A DNA stretch of 64,000 nt from Rhipicephalus microplus (Eukaryota; Arthropoda; Arachnida; Ixodida; Ixodidae), in assembly GCF_043290135.1 (NCBI RefSeq), contig NC_134710.1:255241592-255305591 (forward strand), written 5' to 3'. This document shows positions 55,202-64,000 of the stretch, one piece after another. The notes beneath the pieces were generated by a model. That model worked only from the letters and a program-made list of their open reading frames with translations, had not been told where the DNA came from and made no database searches. The translations under genes were made by a program, and so were the position numbers. The stretch's first letter is position 1; every line of letters starts with the position of its first letter.

Positions 55202-56111
55202 GTACGTTATCTCAACAATTCGTACTGTATTCGTTTTGATGATCGATTCCTGCTGCTGCTGTGCTGCCCTTACGATTGTTTGAGTAGCAGTTTTATTTGC
55301 AATTGTTCTTACGTTATAAATTGCATTGGTCGTCTTCTCATGTGCGGTGACGTTGAGCTTAATCCTGGTCCCAGGAAACCTGTGTCCTCTAAAACGAGGA
55401 AATCTGATGAATCCCTGGCAAGCCCTCTCAACTCCCTTGAGATGTCAGCTGAACTGGTAATGTCTAGTTGTGACAATCCTTCTCTTGTGAAGATGTTCGC
55501 TGATTTAGCTGCCTGCCAGAAAAGCATGTATCAAGACATATCAGACATAAAAAATTGCTGTGAATGCTTGTTTCGATACCTTGGAATCGCGTGTGGCTGG
55601 TCTCAAGAATTCGCTTTCTAAGGTGCTGGCAGATCAAGACTCGGATCAGCTTCGCACTGAGATGGTTCACTTAAGGTGCAGTGTTGCCGAACTAACCACG
55701 AAATGTGACGATCTAGAAAATCGTTCACGAAGAAATAACATTATTCTTCATGGTATACCTGAAGATACGAACGAGTCTCATGACACACTGCGGTCCAAGG
55801 TTTCGAACGTATTCAACAAGCTTTCTCTGCAATGCCGGCGAATGGAACACTTCCAAAGGTTAGGCAGAATGCGCCCTGGACAGTCTCGTCTTATTATTAT
55901 AAAGTTGCTTGATTTCAGTGATAAGTTGGCAATGCTGAAAAACGCGCATAAGCTAAAACAGGCCGGTCTAAAGCTCTCTGAAGATTTTTCATCTAGAGTG
56001 CGCTCAGTACGCAAGAAACTTTGGGATGCTTCGGTTAAGCAAGGTAACAATGGCTCTAACATTAAAATGAGATTTGATCACCTATTCATTGATAATATCC
56101 GTTATAACTGA
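55169..56111 (+). pseudogene. CR1-like ORF1 with N-terminal 2A leader, one frameshift
   Basis: From the ATG at 55169 a hydrophobic, Cys-rich leader (LLLLCCPYDCLSSSFICN) leads to CGDVELNPGP, with the GP pair at residues 67-68. This is the 2A ribosome-skipping motif D-x-E-x-N-P-G-P. A polar region follows. A one-base shift near 55548 moves to the frame encoding NACFDTLESRVAGLKN, a coiled-coil segment with VAELTTKCDDLENRSRRNN, then NIILHGIPEDTNE and an RRM-like/nucleic-acid-binding tail ending RYN. Likely product: an RNA-binding chaperone protein. The frameshift makes this copy defective unless it is a sequencing error. Confidence 0.65.
55349..55372 (+). other. 2A ribosome-skipping motif (DVELNPGP)
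   Basis: Exact match to the D-x-E-x-N-P-G-P consensus. In known 2A peptides the Gly-Pro bond is not formed, so the leader and downstream ORF1 protein would be separate polypeptides. Position at the end of an N-terminal hydrophobic leader matches 2A sequences described in non-LTR retrotransposons. Confidence 0.8.
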
Positions 56112-56215
56112 GACAGCGCCACAAATAGCTTGGTTCGAACTCCTGGTTTTAAACCTATAAGCACCAAACCGCCAAACGCACCATTTCATTAGGTTGACAA
56201 TTCCATTCAACTATT

Positions 56216-57459
56216 ACGCAGCTGGCACTTTTGAATGTTAATGCTAGAAGCATAACTAACAAGTTTCCACAGTTTCTTTCGCTAGTTTATTCATCTTCCC
56301 CTCATATTATATGCATCACTGAAACATGGCTTCATGAGGATATCCATGATACGGAATTCACTCTTCCTGGTTACATCGCCATCCAGTGTGACCGCCAATA
56401 TAAGAAAGGGGGAGGCGTTGCTTTACTCTTGTGCACCGATTTTAACTTTAAAATTTTTTTCAAGCCCTCCTAATGTAGAATCAGTTTGGTGCAGGTTACT
56501 AGCGCATAAGCAGAATTTAACAATTTGTGGTCTTTATCGCCCTCCTGATAGCTCCAGTGACTTCTTCGATAACATTTCTCAGTTCATTCATGACCATAGC
56601 TTCGACAGCACAAACTTAATCATTCTTGGCGACTTCAATGTTCCGGGCATTCATTGGCTTTCCCTCACATATTCCACCACTAATTCATCTATCTGTGGGG
56701 CATTAATTTCATTTTCCTCGTCCTATAACCTGATACAATTAGTTGAAAAGAACACGCGGCAGAACTCTATACTCGACCTAGTCTTTTCAGTGACAGTCTT
56801 GCTAACTTAGGCTTTAAATACGATATATTAGACTGAATTTCGGACCATGACGCCAATAATTGTCCTATCCCGCATGAACGTTACAGCTACTCTACATTTC
56901 GGGATTTCAACAAAGCTGATGATACGTCGATCTCTGATACTCTGGCAGATAACTTTGACCATTTCTTGTCACTTAGCACTGTGTCTCCTGCCAACAGTGT
57001 TGTTGGTTATTTTGAGACATTAGTGAAATTCTGCATCAATAATTACATTCCATTAAAAACAAAAAAGGTAAATAACAATCTGTCTTGGATTAACAGGGAT
57101 ATATTGCATTTATCTCGCCGTGTTGCCAGACTGCATAAAATCAGACATGCTAACCCTGAGCTTCAAGCTTCCTTTGAGAAAGCCAAGGCGGAACTTCGTG
57201 CTTGCACAAAAAACGCTAAAGACTTCAACTTTTCTGTACAACTTCCTTTATTACTTAAATCCAATCCTCGCAGGTTCTGGACTTCAGTCTTGCCTAGTAC
57301 AACAACCAGTTCCTCTTTCAAGATTAATGACACCACTACAAACGATCCCGTCGTAGTTTCTAATGCATTTAACTTTTATTTTCAGCCAGTTTTCACCTTC
57401 GACAATCATGTCGTTCCAATTTTTAATCATGACGTACAAACCAATAAACTAGGTGATAT
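56216..57459 (+). pseudogene. CR1-like ORF2, AP endonuclease region, frameshifted
   Basis: APE motifs appear in order: LLNVNARSITNKF, ITETWLHEDI, KKGGGVALLL, then after a frameshift (about 56450) ICGLYRPPDSSSDFF and IILGDFNVPGIHW. After another break (about 56810) YIPLKTKKVNNNLSWINRD and KSNPRRFWTSVL lead toward the reverse transcriptase. The frame is cut at 57459 by the Gypsy LTR. The endonuclease nicks target DNA to prime reverse transcription. Confidence 0.7.
57456..57459. repeat. Gypsy target-site duplication, left copy (ATAT)
   Basis: ATAT here and at 63753-63756 flank the TG...CA termini of the LTR element; the host LINE frame is continuous across the two if the element is ignored. Confidence 0.8.
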
Positions 57460-57740
57460 TGTAACGGGTGCAAGAGAAGAAACACCAAAAACTAGTTTAT
57501 TATGGGCGAACTTGTGCCCTGAAAATTATGTGTGACGAAAATGGAAGAGTCCGCTAGAGCGTTCCAAAACAAAAACTGTTCTTCCGCCAACGCGCCTCCT
57601 TCTTTTTCGCCGCTCCAACTCTTTCTGACTCGTGCCCGCGAACAAGATGCATGAATCGTGCGACCACAAGCGGGAGTGCGCACAAGACTGTGGACGCTGA
57701 TTTTTCATACTATCTGATAGAGTAATTAGTCTCTGTGGCA
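57460..57740 (-). repeat. 3' LTR of the Gypsy element
   Basis: Plus-strand start TGTAACGGGTGCAAG, end CTCTGTGGCA. Matches the right LTR over its whole length. Confidence 0.9.
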
Positions 57741-57758
57741 TTAGTCCCCCTTCGAAAT
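57741..57758 (-). other. polypurine tract next to the 3' LTR
   Basis: The minus strand reads GAAGGGGGACTAA immediately before the LTR, the expected site for plus-strand priming. Confidence 0.65.
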
Positions 57759-57811
57759 ACGCATCGTCCTGATGCGCGATAAAAGGAAGCAAACAAAAAA
57801 AAAGAGCTTTT

Positions 57812-59206
57812 TCATTCCCTCTCATTATAGGGCTTCATACGAACGACGTGCACGACTTCTGCACTGTTTTGCCTCTTTGAACGGATGTGTCCATCGGCGA
57901 TGACTTCGTAGGTTAGGTCACTAATTCTTCGGAGAACCTTATAGGGGCCAAAGTATTGACAGAGGAGCTTTTCTGATAGGCCGTGGCGTCGAATCGGTGT
58001 CCATATCCACACTCGCTCGCCTGGGTTGTACTGAACTTTTCTGCGGCGCAGGTTGTAGTGGCTTGCGTCCTTGTTTTGCTGTTGAAGTATTCGGTGTCGT
58101 GCCAACTGGCGTGCTTTTTCAGCCCTTTGCAGAAAGTCGTCAAGTTCAGATGGCTCGTAATTGTCGTTGTCTGCTGGCAACATGGCATCGAGTGTCGTAG
58201 TGACAGTGCGATCGTAAACCAGCTGAAATGGTGTGACGCGGATGGTCTCCTGCACGGCCGTATTGTAGGCGAAGGTTGTGTATGGCAAAATTACGTCCCA
58301 AAATTTATGCTCAATGTCAACGTACATGAACAGCATGTCAGCGATGGTGCGGTTCAGGCGTTCTGTCAACCCGTTGGTTTGGGGATGGTATGCAGTGGTC
58401 TTCCTATGACTAGTGTAACTCATTGTCATTAAGGACTGCATCAAATCAGGCGTGAATGCTGCTCCTTGATCGGTAATCACAACGAGTGGGGCTCCATGGC
58501 AAAGAACAATACTCTGAACGAAAAACTTCGCGACTTTCGTTGCCGTTCCTCGCTCAAGGCAGCCAATTTCAGCGTATCGTGTCAAATAGTCAGTAGCAAC
58601 TATTATCCACCTTTTTCCTGATGCCGACATTGAAAATGGTCCGAGGAGGTCCATTCCAACCTGTTGAAATGGAGTCACAGGTGGCTCTATAGGCTGGAGA
58701 AGGCCGGCCGTCTTGAGGGGTGGTGTTTTTCGCCTTTGGCATTCGCGACATGTCTTGACGTAATGCTTCACGAACGCTAGCAACTTGAGCCAGTAATATT
58801 TCTGATGAATTTTGGCGAATGTTCGTCTCGCGCCCAAGTGACCCGCAGAGGGTTTATTATGACAGGCTTCTAAGACTTCATGCCTCATGGCTGATGATAC
58901 AATGAGTAAGAACTTCTCCTTGTTGTGGTCGAAATTCCTCTTGTACAGTGCATTATCTCGAAGGCAGAATGAGAATAACCCTCTCTTAAATACGCGAGGA
59001 ACTTGTTCATCGTGCCCTTGGAGATACTTTATTATTGGGAGCAGTTCCATGTCAGCCCGTTGATGGTCGACGATTTCTGAGGTTTTTATCACGCAAAGAA
59101 GAGGGAAGTCCTCTCCTTCTGAAAGAGTCGAGTCGACTGGTGAACGTGATAAGCAGTCAGCATCATCCATGCTTTCTGCCAGACCTATATACGACCGTAA
59201 TGTCAT
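57812..59206 (-). pseudogene. Gypsy pol: integrase region
   Basis: A 464-codon open frame. It begins just after the RNase H end, with a frame change near 59170. It carries the zinc-binding H-H-C-C region (HNKPSAGHLG and CRECQRRK), the catalytic triad blocks (MDLLGPF, ITDQGAAF and HPQTNGLTERLNRT) and a GPY-type C-terminus (QYFGPYKVLRRISDL). There is no chromodomain. This stretch alone is intact, but it is out of frame with RT upstream. Confidence 0.85.
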
Positions 59207-60191
59207 ATTCTTGGAGCCTTAGACTCCATCTTGCAAGCCGTCCCGATGGGTCTTTTAAGCTCGCCAGCCAACAAAGTGAGTGGTGGTCGCTGACGGCACG
59301 GAACGGCCTGCCGTAGAGGTATGGCCTGAACTTGCCGATCGCCCATATGACTACCATGCACTCCTTTTCGGTTGCAGAGTAGTTTCTTTCCGCTTTTGAG
59401 AGGGTGTGGCTAGCATATGCTATCACTTTCTCTTCTCTATTTTGCCATAACACCATGACCGCACCTAGGCCAAGATTGCTGGCATCTGTATGGATTTCCG
59501 TATCTGCAATTTCGTCGAAAAGGGCCAGGATAGATGGGGCTTGCGAACGTTTCTTTAGTTCGTTGAAAGCACTGTCTTGTTCAGTGCACCAAATAAATGG
59601 CACGTCCTCTTTTGTGAGTCTTATTAAAGGTTCGGCAATTTTCGCGAAATTCTTCACAAACCGTCTATAATAAGCACATAAACCCAAAAATCGGCGTACC
59701 TCTTTCTTGTCTTTTGGCTTGGGAAACAGCCCCACGGCCATAGTCTTCTCCGGGTCCGGGCCAACACCTTGAGCGCTGATTACATGACCGAGGAAACGAA
59801 GCTTCTCGAATCCAAACTGGCATTTTTCCGGTTTAATCATCAAGCCGGCTGACTGGATAGCCTGAAGTACCGAACGTAGTCCCTCTACATGCTGTTCAAA
59901 CGTTGCTGAAAACACCACAACGTCGTCCAGGTAGACTAAGCACGACTGCCATTTGAGGCCTGAAAGGACGCTGTCCATCATGCGCTGGAATGTTGCAGGC
60001 GCACAACAGAGGCCGAATGGGAGTGCTTTAAACTCATATAGACCATCCGGGGTTACAAAAGCAGTCTTTTCGCGGTTCCTTTCGTCCACTTCAATTTGCC
60101 AATACACACTTTTTAAATCCAATGAAGAGAAATACCTTAGCGTGCCGTAGCCGATCCAACGTATCATCAATACGTCGCAAAGGGTAGACAT
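59163..60191 (-). pseudogene. Gypsy pol: reverse transcriptase core and RNase H
   Basis: Contains [33 protein letters not shown] and the catalytic [12 protein letters not shown] (YLDD), then [11 protein letters not shown] and an RNase H segment ([39 protein letters not shown]). A frameshift near 60140 separates it from the N-terminal part of RT. Confidence 0.88.
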
Positions 60192-60585
60192 CCCGCTTGG
60201 TCATGCTGTTTAGCTTTCTGTAATCAACACAGAATCTCAGCGTGTTGTCCTTTTTTCTCACAAGGACTACAGGCGACGCCCACGGACTATTAGATGGCTC
60301 TATGACATCGTCCTCCAGCATCTCTTTCACTTGGCTCTTTATGATCTCTCGTTCCTTTGGTGATACCCTGTACGGATTTTGGTGTACCGGCCTTGTAGCT
60401 TCATCTGTTATTATTCGGTGTTTAACAACCTGGGTCCGCCGTACTTTTGACGAGGTAGAGAAACATTCGGTGAAGTCTCTTAGAAGGTCTTGAATGATTT
60501 TCTTCTCGGCTGGTGATAAATTTTGGCTGATTGCAACTCTTGCCACGACATCGGGCGCAGGTTCCGAAGCAGGTGGCCCTGACAC
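60091..60585 (-). pseudogene. Gypsy pol: N-terminal part of reverse transcriptase
   Basis: Encodes VVKHRIITDEATRPVHQNPY, EDDVIEPSNSPWASPVVLVR and [20 protein letters not shown], the conserved RT start. The last residues after HAKVF are out of frame, marking the shift to the next segment. Confidence 0.85.
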
Positions 60586-60600
60586 CAGCCCATAAGTCCG

Positions 60601-61250
60601 TCACTGTTTGAAAACCGCGCAGGAAGGCGATAGCAGTGTCCTTTGCAACATGCTGAATTTCGTTTCCGAAATTCGTGAGCAATACATCGGCACATCCACC
60701 AGTAATTGAATAATGCCTCGAGCTACACAAATGCCTTTCTTGAGCAGTAGTTCGATGTTTGCATCCGCTATACCTTCAGAATCAACGAATGCATCATTTC
60801 TTACACTGACTATTACGCTGCATCGTGGCAGCACGGTAACATCACAATCTATAACACGTAATGCAGTATACTCTGGCTCATTTGTGTCTATGGCCAGTTT
60901 CGTCGAAAAAGAGACACTAGAATTCTGCAGGTTGATTATAGCTCCGTTTGCTAGCAGAAAATCCATTCCGAGTATGAAATCTCTAGAGCATTCTGGAAGT
61001 AGGACAAAGTCGGCAACGTAAGTAGCACCTTGAATTCCAGTTCTTGCGGTACATCTTCCCAGAGATGTGATGAGATGACCCCCAGCCGTGTGTATTTGGA
61101 ATCCGCTCCAAGGCGTCAGAACTTTCTTTAAATCCTTTGCGGCAGCATAACTGACGACCGAATCATCAGCACATGTGTCAACTAAAACGTTAAATTCACA
61201 CCCGTCTACGGTAACGCGTAAGTCTGAAGAAATTTTGTCTTTACCAAATC
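60601..61250 (-). pseudogene. Gypsy pol: aspartic protease region with DTC in place of DTG
   Basis: The frame reads VTVDGCEFNVLVDTCADDSV, then IHTAGGHLITSLGRC and DFILGMDFLLANGAIINL, typical of retropepsins and their flap/ILG region. The catalytic motif is D-T-C-A instead of D-T-G-A. Further frameshifts follow around 60650-60700 before RT. Confidence 0.75.
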
Positions 61251-61389
61251 TAGTTGTAGTGTTCCGCTCGTCGTTGCTGCACTGAGACCTTGACGGAGTC
61301 CAGTTGGTCGGACATCAGCGGCCTTGCCTCCATAGGTTGCTGGCTTCAGTTTTCCTGATGGGGACTGCTTGAACGACGGTGTGTTGGTG

Positions 61390-61405
61390 TTGAAGGTGGA
61401 GAAGG
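61390..61405. repeat. target duplication of the nested LINE, left copy
   Basis: TTGAAGGTGGAGAAGG occurs here and at 62099-62114. Confidence 0.85.
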
Positions 61406-62098
61406 AGGAGGAGGAAGAAGGGAAGAAATAAAAGGCAGGAAGGTCAACCAGACGCACGACCGGTTTGCTACCGGTTTGCGACCGGTTTGCTAGGGGATTA
61501 AAGGAGAAGAGAGAGAGGTGAAGGGCAACGTGTGTGTAGATGTGACCTTGTCCATTGCACGCTTATAAGCGGTCGCGTAGTCCGGTCAGCTTTAGAAAAC
61601 TTAGCAATGCCCGCGTCGCTTTGCTGGCCTGCGATGCGTAGAGCCATGAACCAAGGATCTTCTCTTCGGAAAACGGTCTACTGTCTAGTGTCTCTAACGT
61701 TTCGCGCAGCAAGTTGCGTTCGCTCGCAAAACGTTCACATGAACACAGTAAATGTTCTATTTTCTCGTCAGTGTCGCACGATTCACATCGGGAGCTATCC
61801 ACCATTCCTATGCGAAAGGAGTACGCCTTCGTAAAAGCTACTCCTAACCACAGGCGGCACAGTAAAGTTGCAACCTGGCGGGAGAGGTCTGATAGAACTT
61901 GAAGCTTTCTCGATGGGTCCAATTTGTGTAGGCAGCGGTTCCCGACACTGGGGTCACTCAGCCAAGTTTCTGACATTGTGTTAGCGATCGAGTGAAGGCC
62001 CCTTGCAGCGTCGGTTCTCGACAACGGAATTGGGGTTGTCTGGGCGTCCGCGTGGGCGGATCGGGCAGCATTATCAGCAAGGTCGTTACCGACCTTGC
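61406..62098 (-). mobile_element. 5'-truncated LINE inserted in Gypsy gag
   Basis: Flanked by a 16-bp perfect duplication. The minus strand from 62098 encodes the end of an RNase H domain (GNDLADNAARSAHADAQ) and the C-terminal region of an RNase H-bearing LINE (CRLWLGVAFTKAYSF, CESCDTDEKIEHLLCSCERF, EEKILGSWLYAS) to a stop at 61563. A 3' UTR with GCAAACCGGT repeats and a pyrimidine-rich end follows. The ORF end is intact. I/R1/Loa-group LINE by motif. Confidence 0.8.
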
Positions 62099-62935
62099 TT
62101 GAAGGTGGAGAAGGTGAACTAAATCGTCGAGGGCTTGGTGATCGACAGCGAGCAGGCACTGGTCATCTAGGCTGATGCTGGAAACGAGCAGTTGGAAACA
62201 GATGGCCGGGCAAGTAATCTTCGATTTCACCGGGTCTTTCGCGATTTTGGGGGCACGGCACGTTTGGAGAAAACCCACGGAAACCAACTCGTCAATATAG
62301 GCACAATCTGTACAGGTCCTGTCGGGTGTGCGCCTGTCAAGTGTGCACCTGTCGAGTGTGCGCCACACATCACTTTTCCGTGGCCTCGAATTAGCTGCAT
62401 AGTTTGAGCCACGCGAAACTGGTCGGTAGCCACTGGGAGCTGCAAACGAAGCAGTATGCACGGCGGGCTGGAGCACAGCATCGGCGTAAGTAGGTACGGG
62501 GCGTTCCTGCAACTGCTGTTCATGTTGAACAGGCTGTGCCTCTGGTTCCACTTGTAAAATGGCGTGGCGAACTTCATCTCTGATCAGGGTAGTGAGAGAC
62601 GAAACTGGCGTTGCGACTTGTCGGGGAAGCAGCTTCTGGAGCTCTTCCTTCACAATAGATCGCACCATTTCTGTCAATACTTCGCTGCTGCTGCCCAGGT
62701 TTGCTGAGAGGACATCAGCAGGAACACTACTCGTATCATGATTGTAGTGACGGGAGCGCTGATGCAATGCCCGCTCTATGGAGGTGGCTTCGGTGCGGAA
62801 TTCAGCAACTGTACGAGGTGGGTTGCGTACCAAACCGACAAATAACTTCTGTTTGACACCTCGCATCAAGTGACGCAGCTTTTTCTCGTCGGTCATGTTC
62901 GGGTCAGCGCGTTTGAAAAGGCGGGCATGTCCTCA
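61958..62935 (-). pseudogene. Gypsy gag, C-terminal two thirds
   Basis: Encodes TDEKKLRHLMRGVKQKLFV and NPPRTVAEFRTEATSIERAL, typical of the Gypsy gag capsid end. A low-complexity Gln/Pro region and a degenerate segment where a zinc knuckle would be expected follow (direct repeats of a CGACAGGTGCACACTTGAC kind near 62300-62350). Interrupted at 62099-62114 by the LINE. A frameshift near 62930 separates it from the N-terminal part. Confidence 0.75.
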
Positions 62936-63279
62936 ATATACATGCCAACGTTTTCGTTCGTGCGCTGGTTCCTGGACTGTAGAGCGTTCTCCGCCTTCTC
63001 CCGACGATCGGTGCTAGCATATGTAGCTACTATTTGTCGTCGAAATTCTTCCCATGTCGGTATGAACGCTTCGTGGTTTTTATACCACGTCCTCGCTGCA
63101 TCTTCCAATGCGAAGTACACGCAAGGCAGTTTCCTTGCTTCATCCCAGTTGTTGGTCTTCGCAACCCGCTTGAAGTGTTCAAACCAATCTTCCACATCTT
63201 CGAATGCGTCGCCGTGGAAGGGCTCAGGCAAGCACGATGGGGACAGAATAAGTTCCGATGATGTCACCTGGTAAGCCAT
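62893..63279 (-). pseudogene. Gypsy gag, N-terminal part
   Basis: Starts MAYQVTSSELILSP and contains PEPFHGDAFEDVEDWFEHF, WYKNHEAFIPTWEEFRRQI and NENVGMYIEDM, the Ty3/Gypsy gag pattern. Continues in another frame at about 62930. Confidence 0.8.
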
Positions 63280-63454
63280 CGTTCCGTTGTCTGTGGACGC
63301 TGCTTGTGTTGCTGGAGCACTGGGGAGAGGTGCGAATTCAGGCGGCTCTCCTCAAAGGCAGCGGCTTGAACGCTGGTGTACCGGAGTCAGTTCGCCAGGT
63401 TCCAATCGTTGAAGATCGGGGCTTTGCTCTCTTGCGCCAAGGGGGCTTCCAATC

Positions 63455-63476
63455 ATACCCAGCACCTCCACCAGAA
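63455..63476 (-). other. candidate primer-binding site
   Basis: The minus strand just inside the 5' LTR reads TTCTGGTGGAGGTGCTGGG. The priming tRNA was not identified. Confidence 0.4.
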
Positions 63477-63752
63477 TATAACGGGTGCAAGAGAAGAAAC
63501 ACCAAAAACTAGTTTATTATGGGCGAACTTGTGCCCTGAAAATTATGTGCGACGAAAATGTAAGTCTGCTAGAGCGTTCCAAAACAAAAACTGTTCATCC
63601 GCCAGCGCACCTCCTTCTTCGCAGCTCCAACCCTTTCTGACTCGTGCCCGCGAACAAGAAGCATGAATCGTGCGACCACAAGCAGGAGTGCGCACAAGAC
63701 TGTGGACGCTGATTCTTCATACTATCTGATAGAGTAATTAGTCTCTGTGGCA
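63477..63752 (-). repeat. 5' LTR of the Gypsy element
   Basis: Plus-strand start TATAACGGGTGCAAG (TA instead of the canonical TG) and end CTCTGTGGCA. Collinear with the left LTR. Confidence 0.9.
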
Positions 63753-63756
63753 ATAT

Positions 63757-64000
63757 TGTAATAAGCACTGAAGGTGTATTGAACTTAATCATGAATCTCG
63801 ACACCAAGAAATGTTCCGGTTCTGACGGTATACCGAATTCCTTTCTTGTGAGATACTCCGCATGGACAGCCCGTTACCTCACTGTAATTTTCCAGAAATC
63901 CCTAGACTGTGGTGAAGTACCATCTTCATGGAAAACAGCAAAAGTTTTGCCTTTGTATAAATCTGGTGATAAACAACTTTTATCTAATTACAGGCCAATA
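63757..64000 (+). mobile_element. CR1-like LINE resumes: start of reverse transcriptase
   Basis: In frame with the part ending at 57459, it encodes KKCSGSDGIPNSFLVRYS, ARYLTVIFQKSLDCGEVPSSW and KVLPLYKSGDKQLLSNYRPI, the first conserved blocks of a LINE reverse transcriptase. Cut by the window end. Confidence 0.85.

Larger units (their letters stand above)
55100..57459 (+). mobile_element. CR1-like LINE, 5' part
   Basis: ORF1 (55169-56111) and the endonuclease part of ORF2 (from about 56216) run to 57459, where a Gypsy element interrupts. The LINE resumes at 63757. Clade assigned from ORF1 organisation, the ORF2 motif set and the known occurrence of 2A leaders in CR1-type LINEs; related clades such as L2 are possible. 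Confidence 0.7.
57460..63752 (-). mobile_element. Ty3/Gypsy LTR retrotransposon, nearly full length, defective
   Basis: Two LTRs of 281 and 276 bases enclose minus-strand gag, protease, RT/RNase H and integrase regions in the Gypsy order. No env. Several frameshifts, a substituted protease motif and an internal LINE insertion disable it. The LTRs differ at roughly 12 aligned positions plus two small indels (my hand count), so insertion is not very recent. Confidence 0.88.

Noticed and set aside
58000..62400. Plus-strand ORFs within the Gypsy element
   Set aside because: They are shadows of gag-pol on the opposite strand.
57460..63752. Endogenous retrovirus with env
   Set aside because: No third ORF or envelope-like motif exists between integrase and the 3' LTR.

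Overview
The window reads as a repeat-rich arthropod nuclear genome, most likely a hard tick (Ixodidae). The main clues are three tRNA-derived SINE copies of the ixodid Ruka type with target-site duplications, large introns, and one recognisable animal gene, an INPP5E-like inositol polyphosphate 5-phosphatase. Species was assigned from remembered family features only; nothing was searched. Almost everything else is transposable element (TE), often nested.

Layout. 1-1430: an RTE-type LINE ORF fragment (minus), a tRNA-SINE copy, (TA)n tracts, a Penelope-like terminal-repeat fragment carrying a minimal hammerhead-ribozyme motif, and a LINE-like 3' tail. 1430-4740: nothing firmly assignable. 4744-5716: a THAP-domain exon split by an 87-bp insertion, then a foldback element. 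6141-12998: the best-preserved element, a THAP/DDE DNA transposon resembling ISL2EU (PHIS superfamily). It has two convergent, intron-containing genes that both read open when spliced: a 522-residue SWIM + YqaJ-nuclease protein (plus) and a 542-residue THAP + coiled-coil + DDE_4 transposase (minus). 13000-28000: mostly non-coding, with MITEs, palindromes, transposase and LINE relics and a 357-bp tandem duplication.

28059-47870: the last six exons of the INPP5E-like gene (minus). They join in phase and end in a CaaX box (CAVM). The 12.5-kb intron between 29233 and 41711 is packed with insertions: pogo/Tigger-like terminal repeats, SINEs, a TTAA-type MITE inside a SINE, and a Mutator-like transposase pseudogene with an inverted internal segment. 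Upstream INPP5E exons were not found in the window.

48-64 kb: a solo LTR (4-bp target duplication), a third Ruka copy, a decayed P-element-type transposase (minus), then a CR1-like LINE (plus) whose ORF1 begins with a hydrophobic leader ending in a 2A motif (DVELNPGP). The CR1 ORF2 is interrupted at 57460-63752 by a Ty3/Gypsy element (minus, 4-bp duplication ATAT). The gag region of that element is in turn interrupted by a 5'-truncated LINE (16-bp duplication), giving three levels of nesting. The CR1 reverse-transcriptase domain resumes at 63757 and runs off the window.
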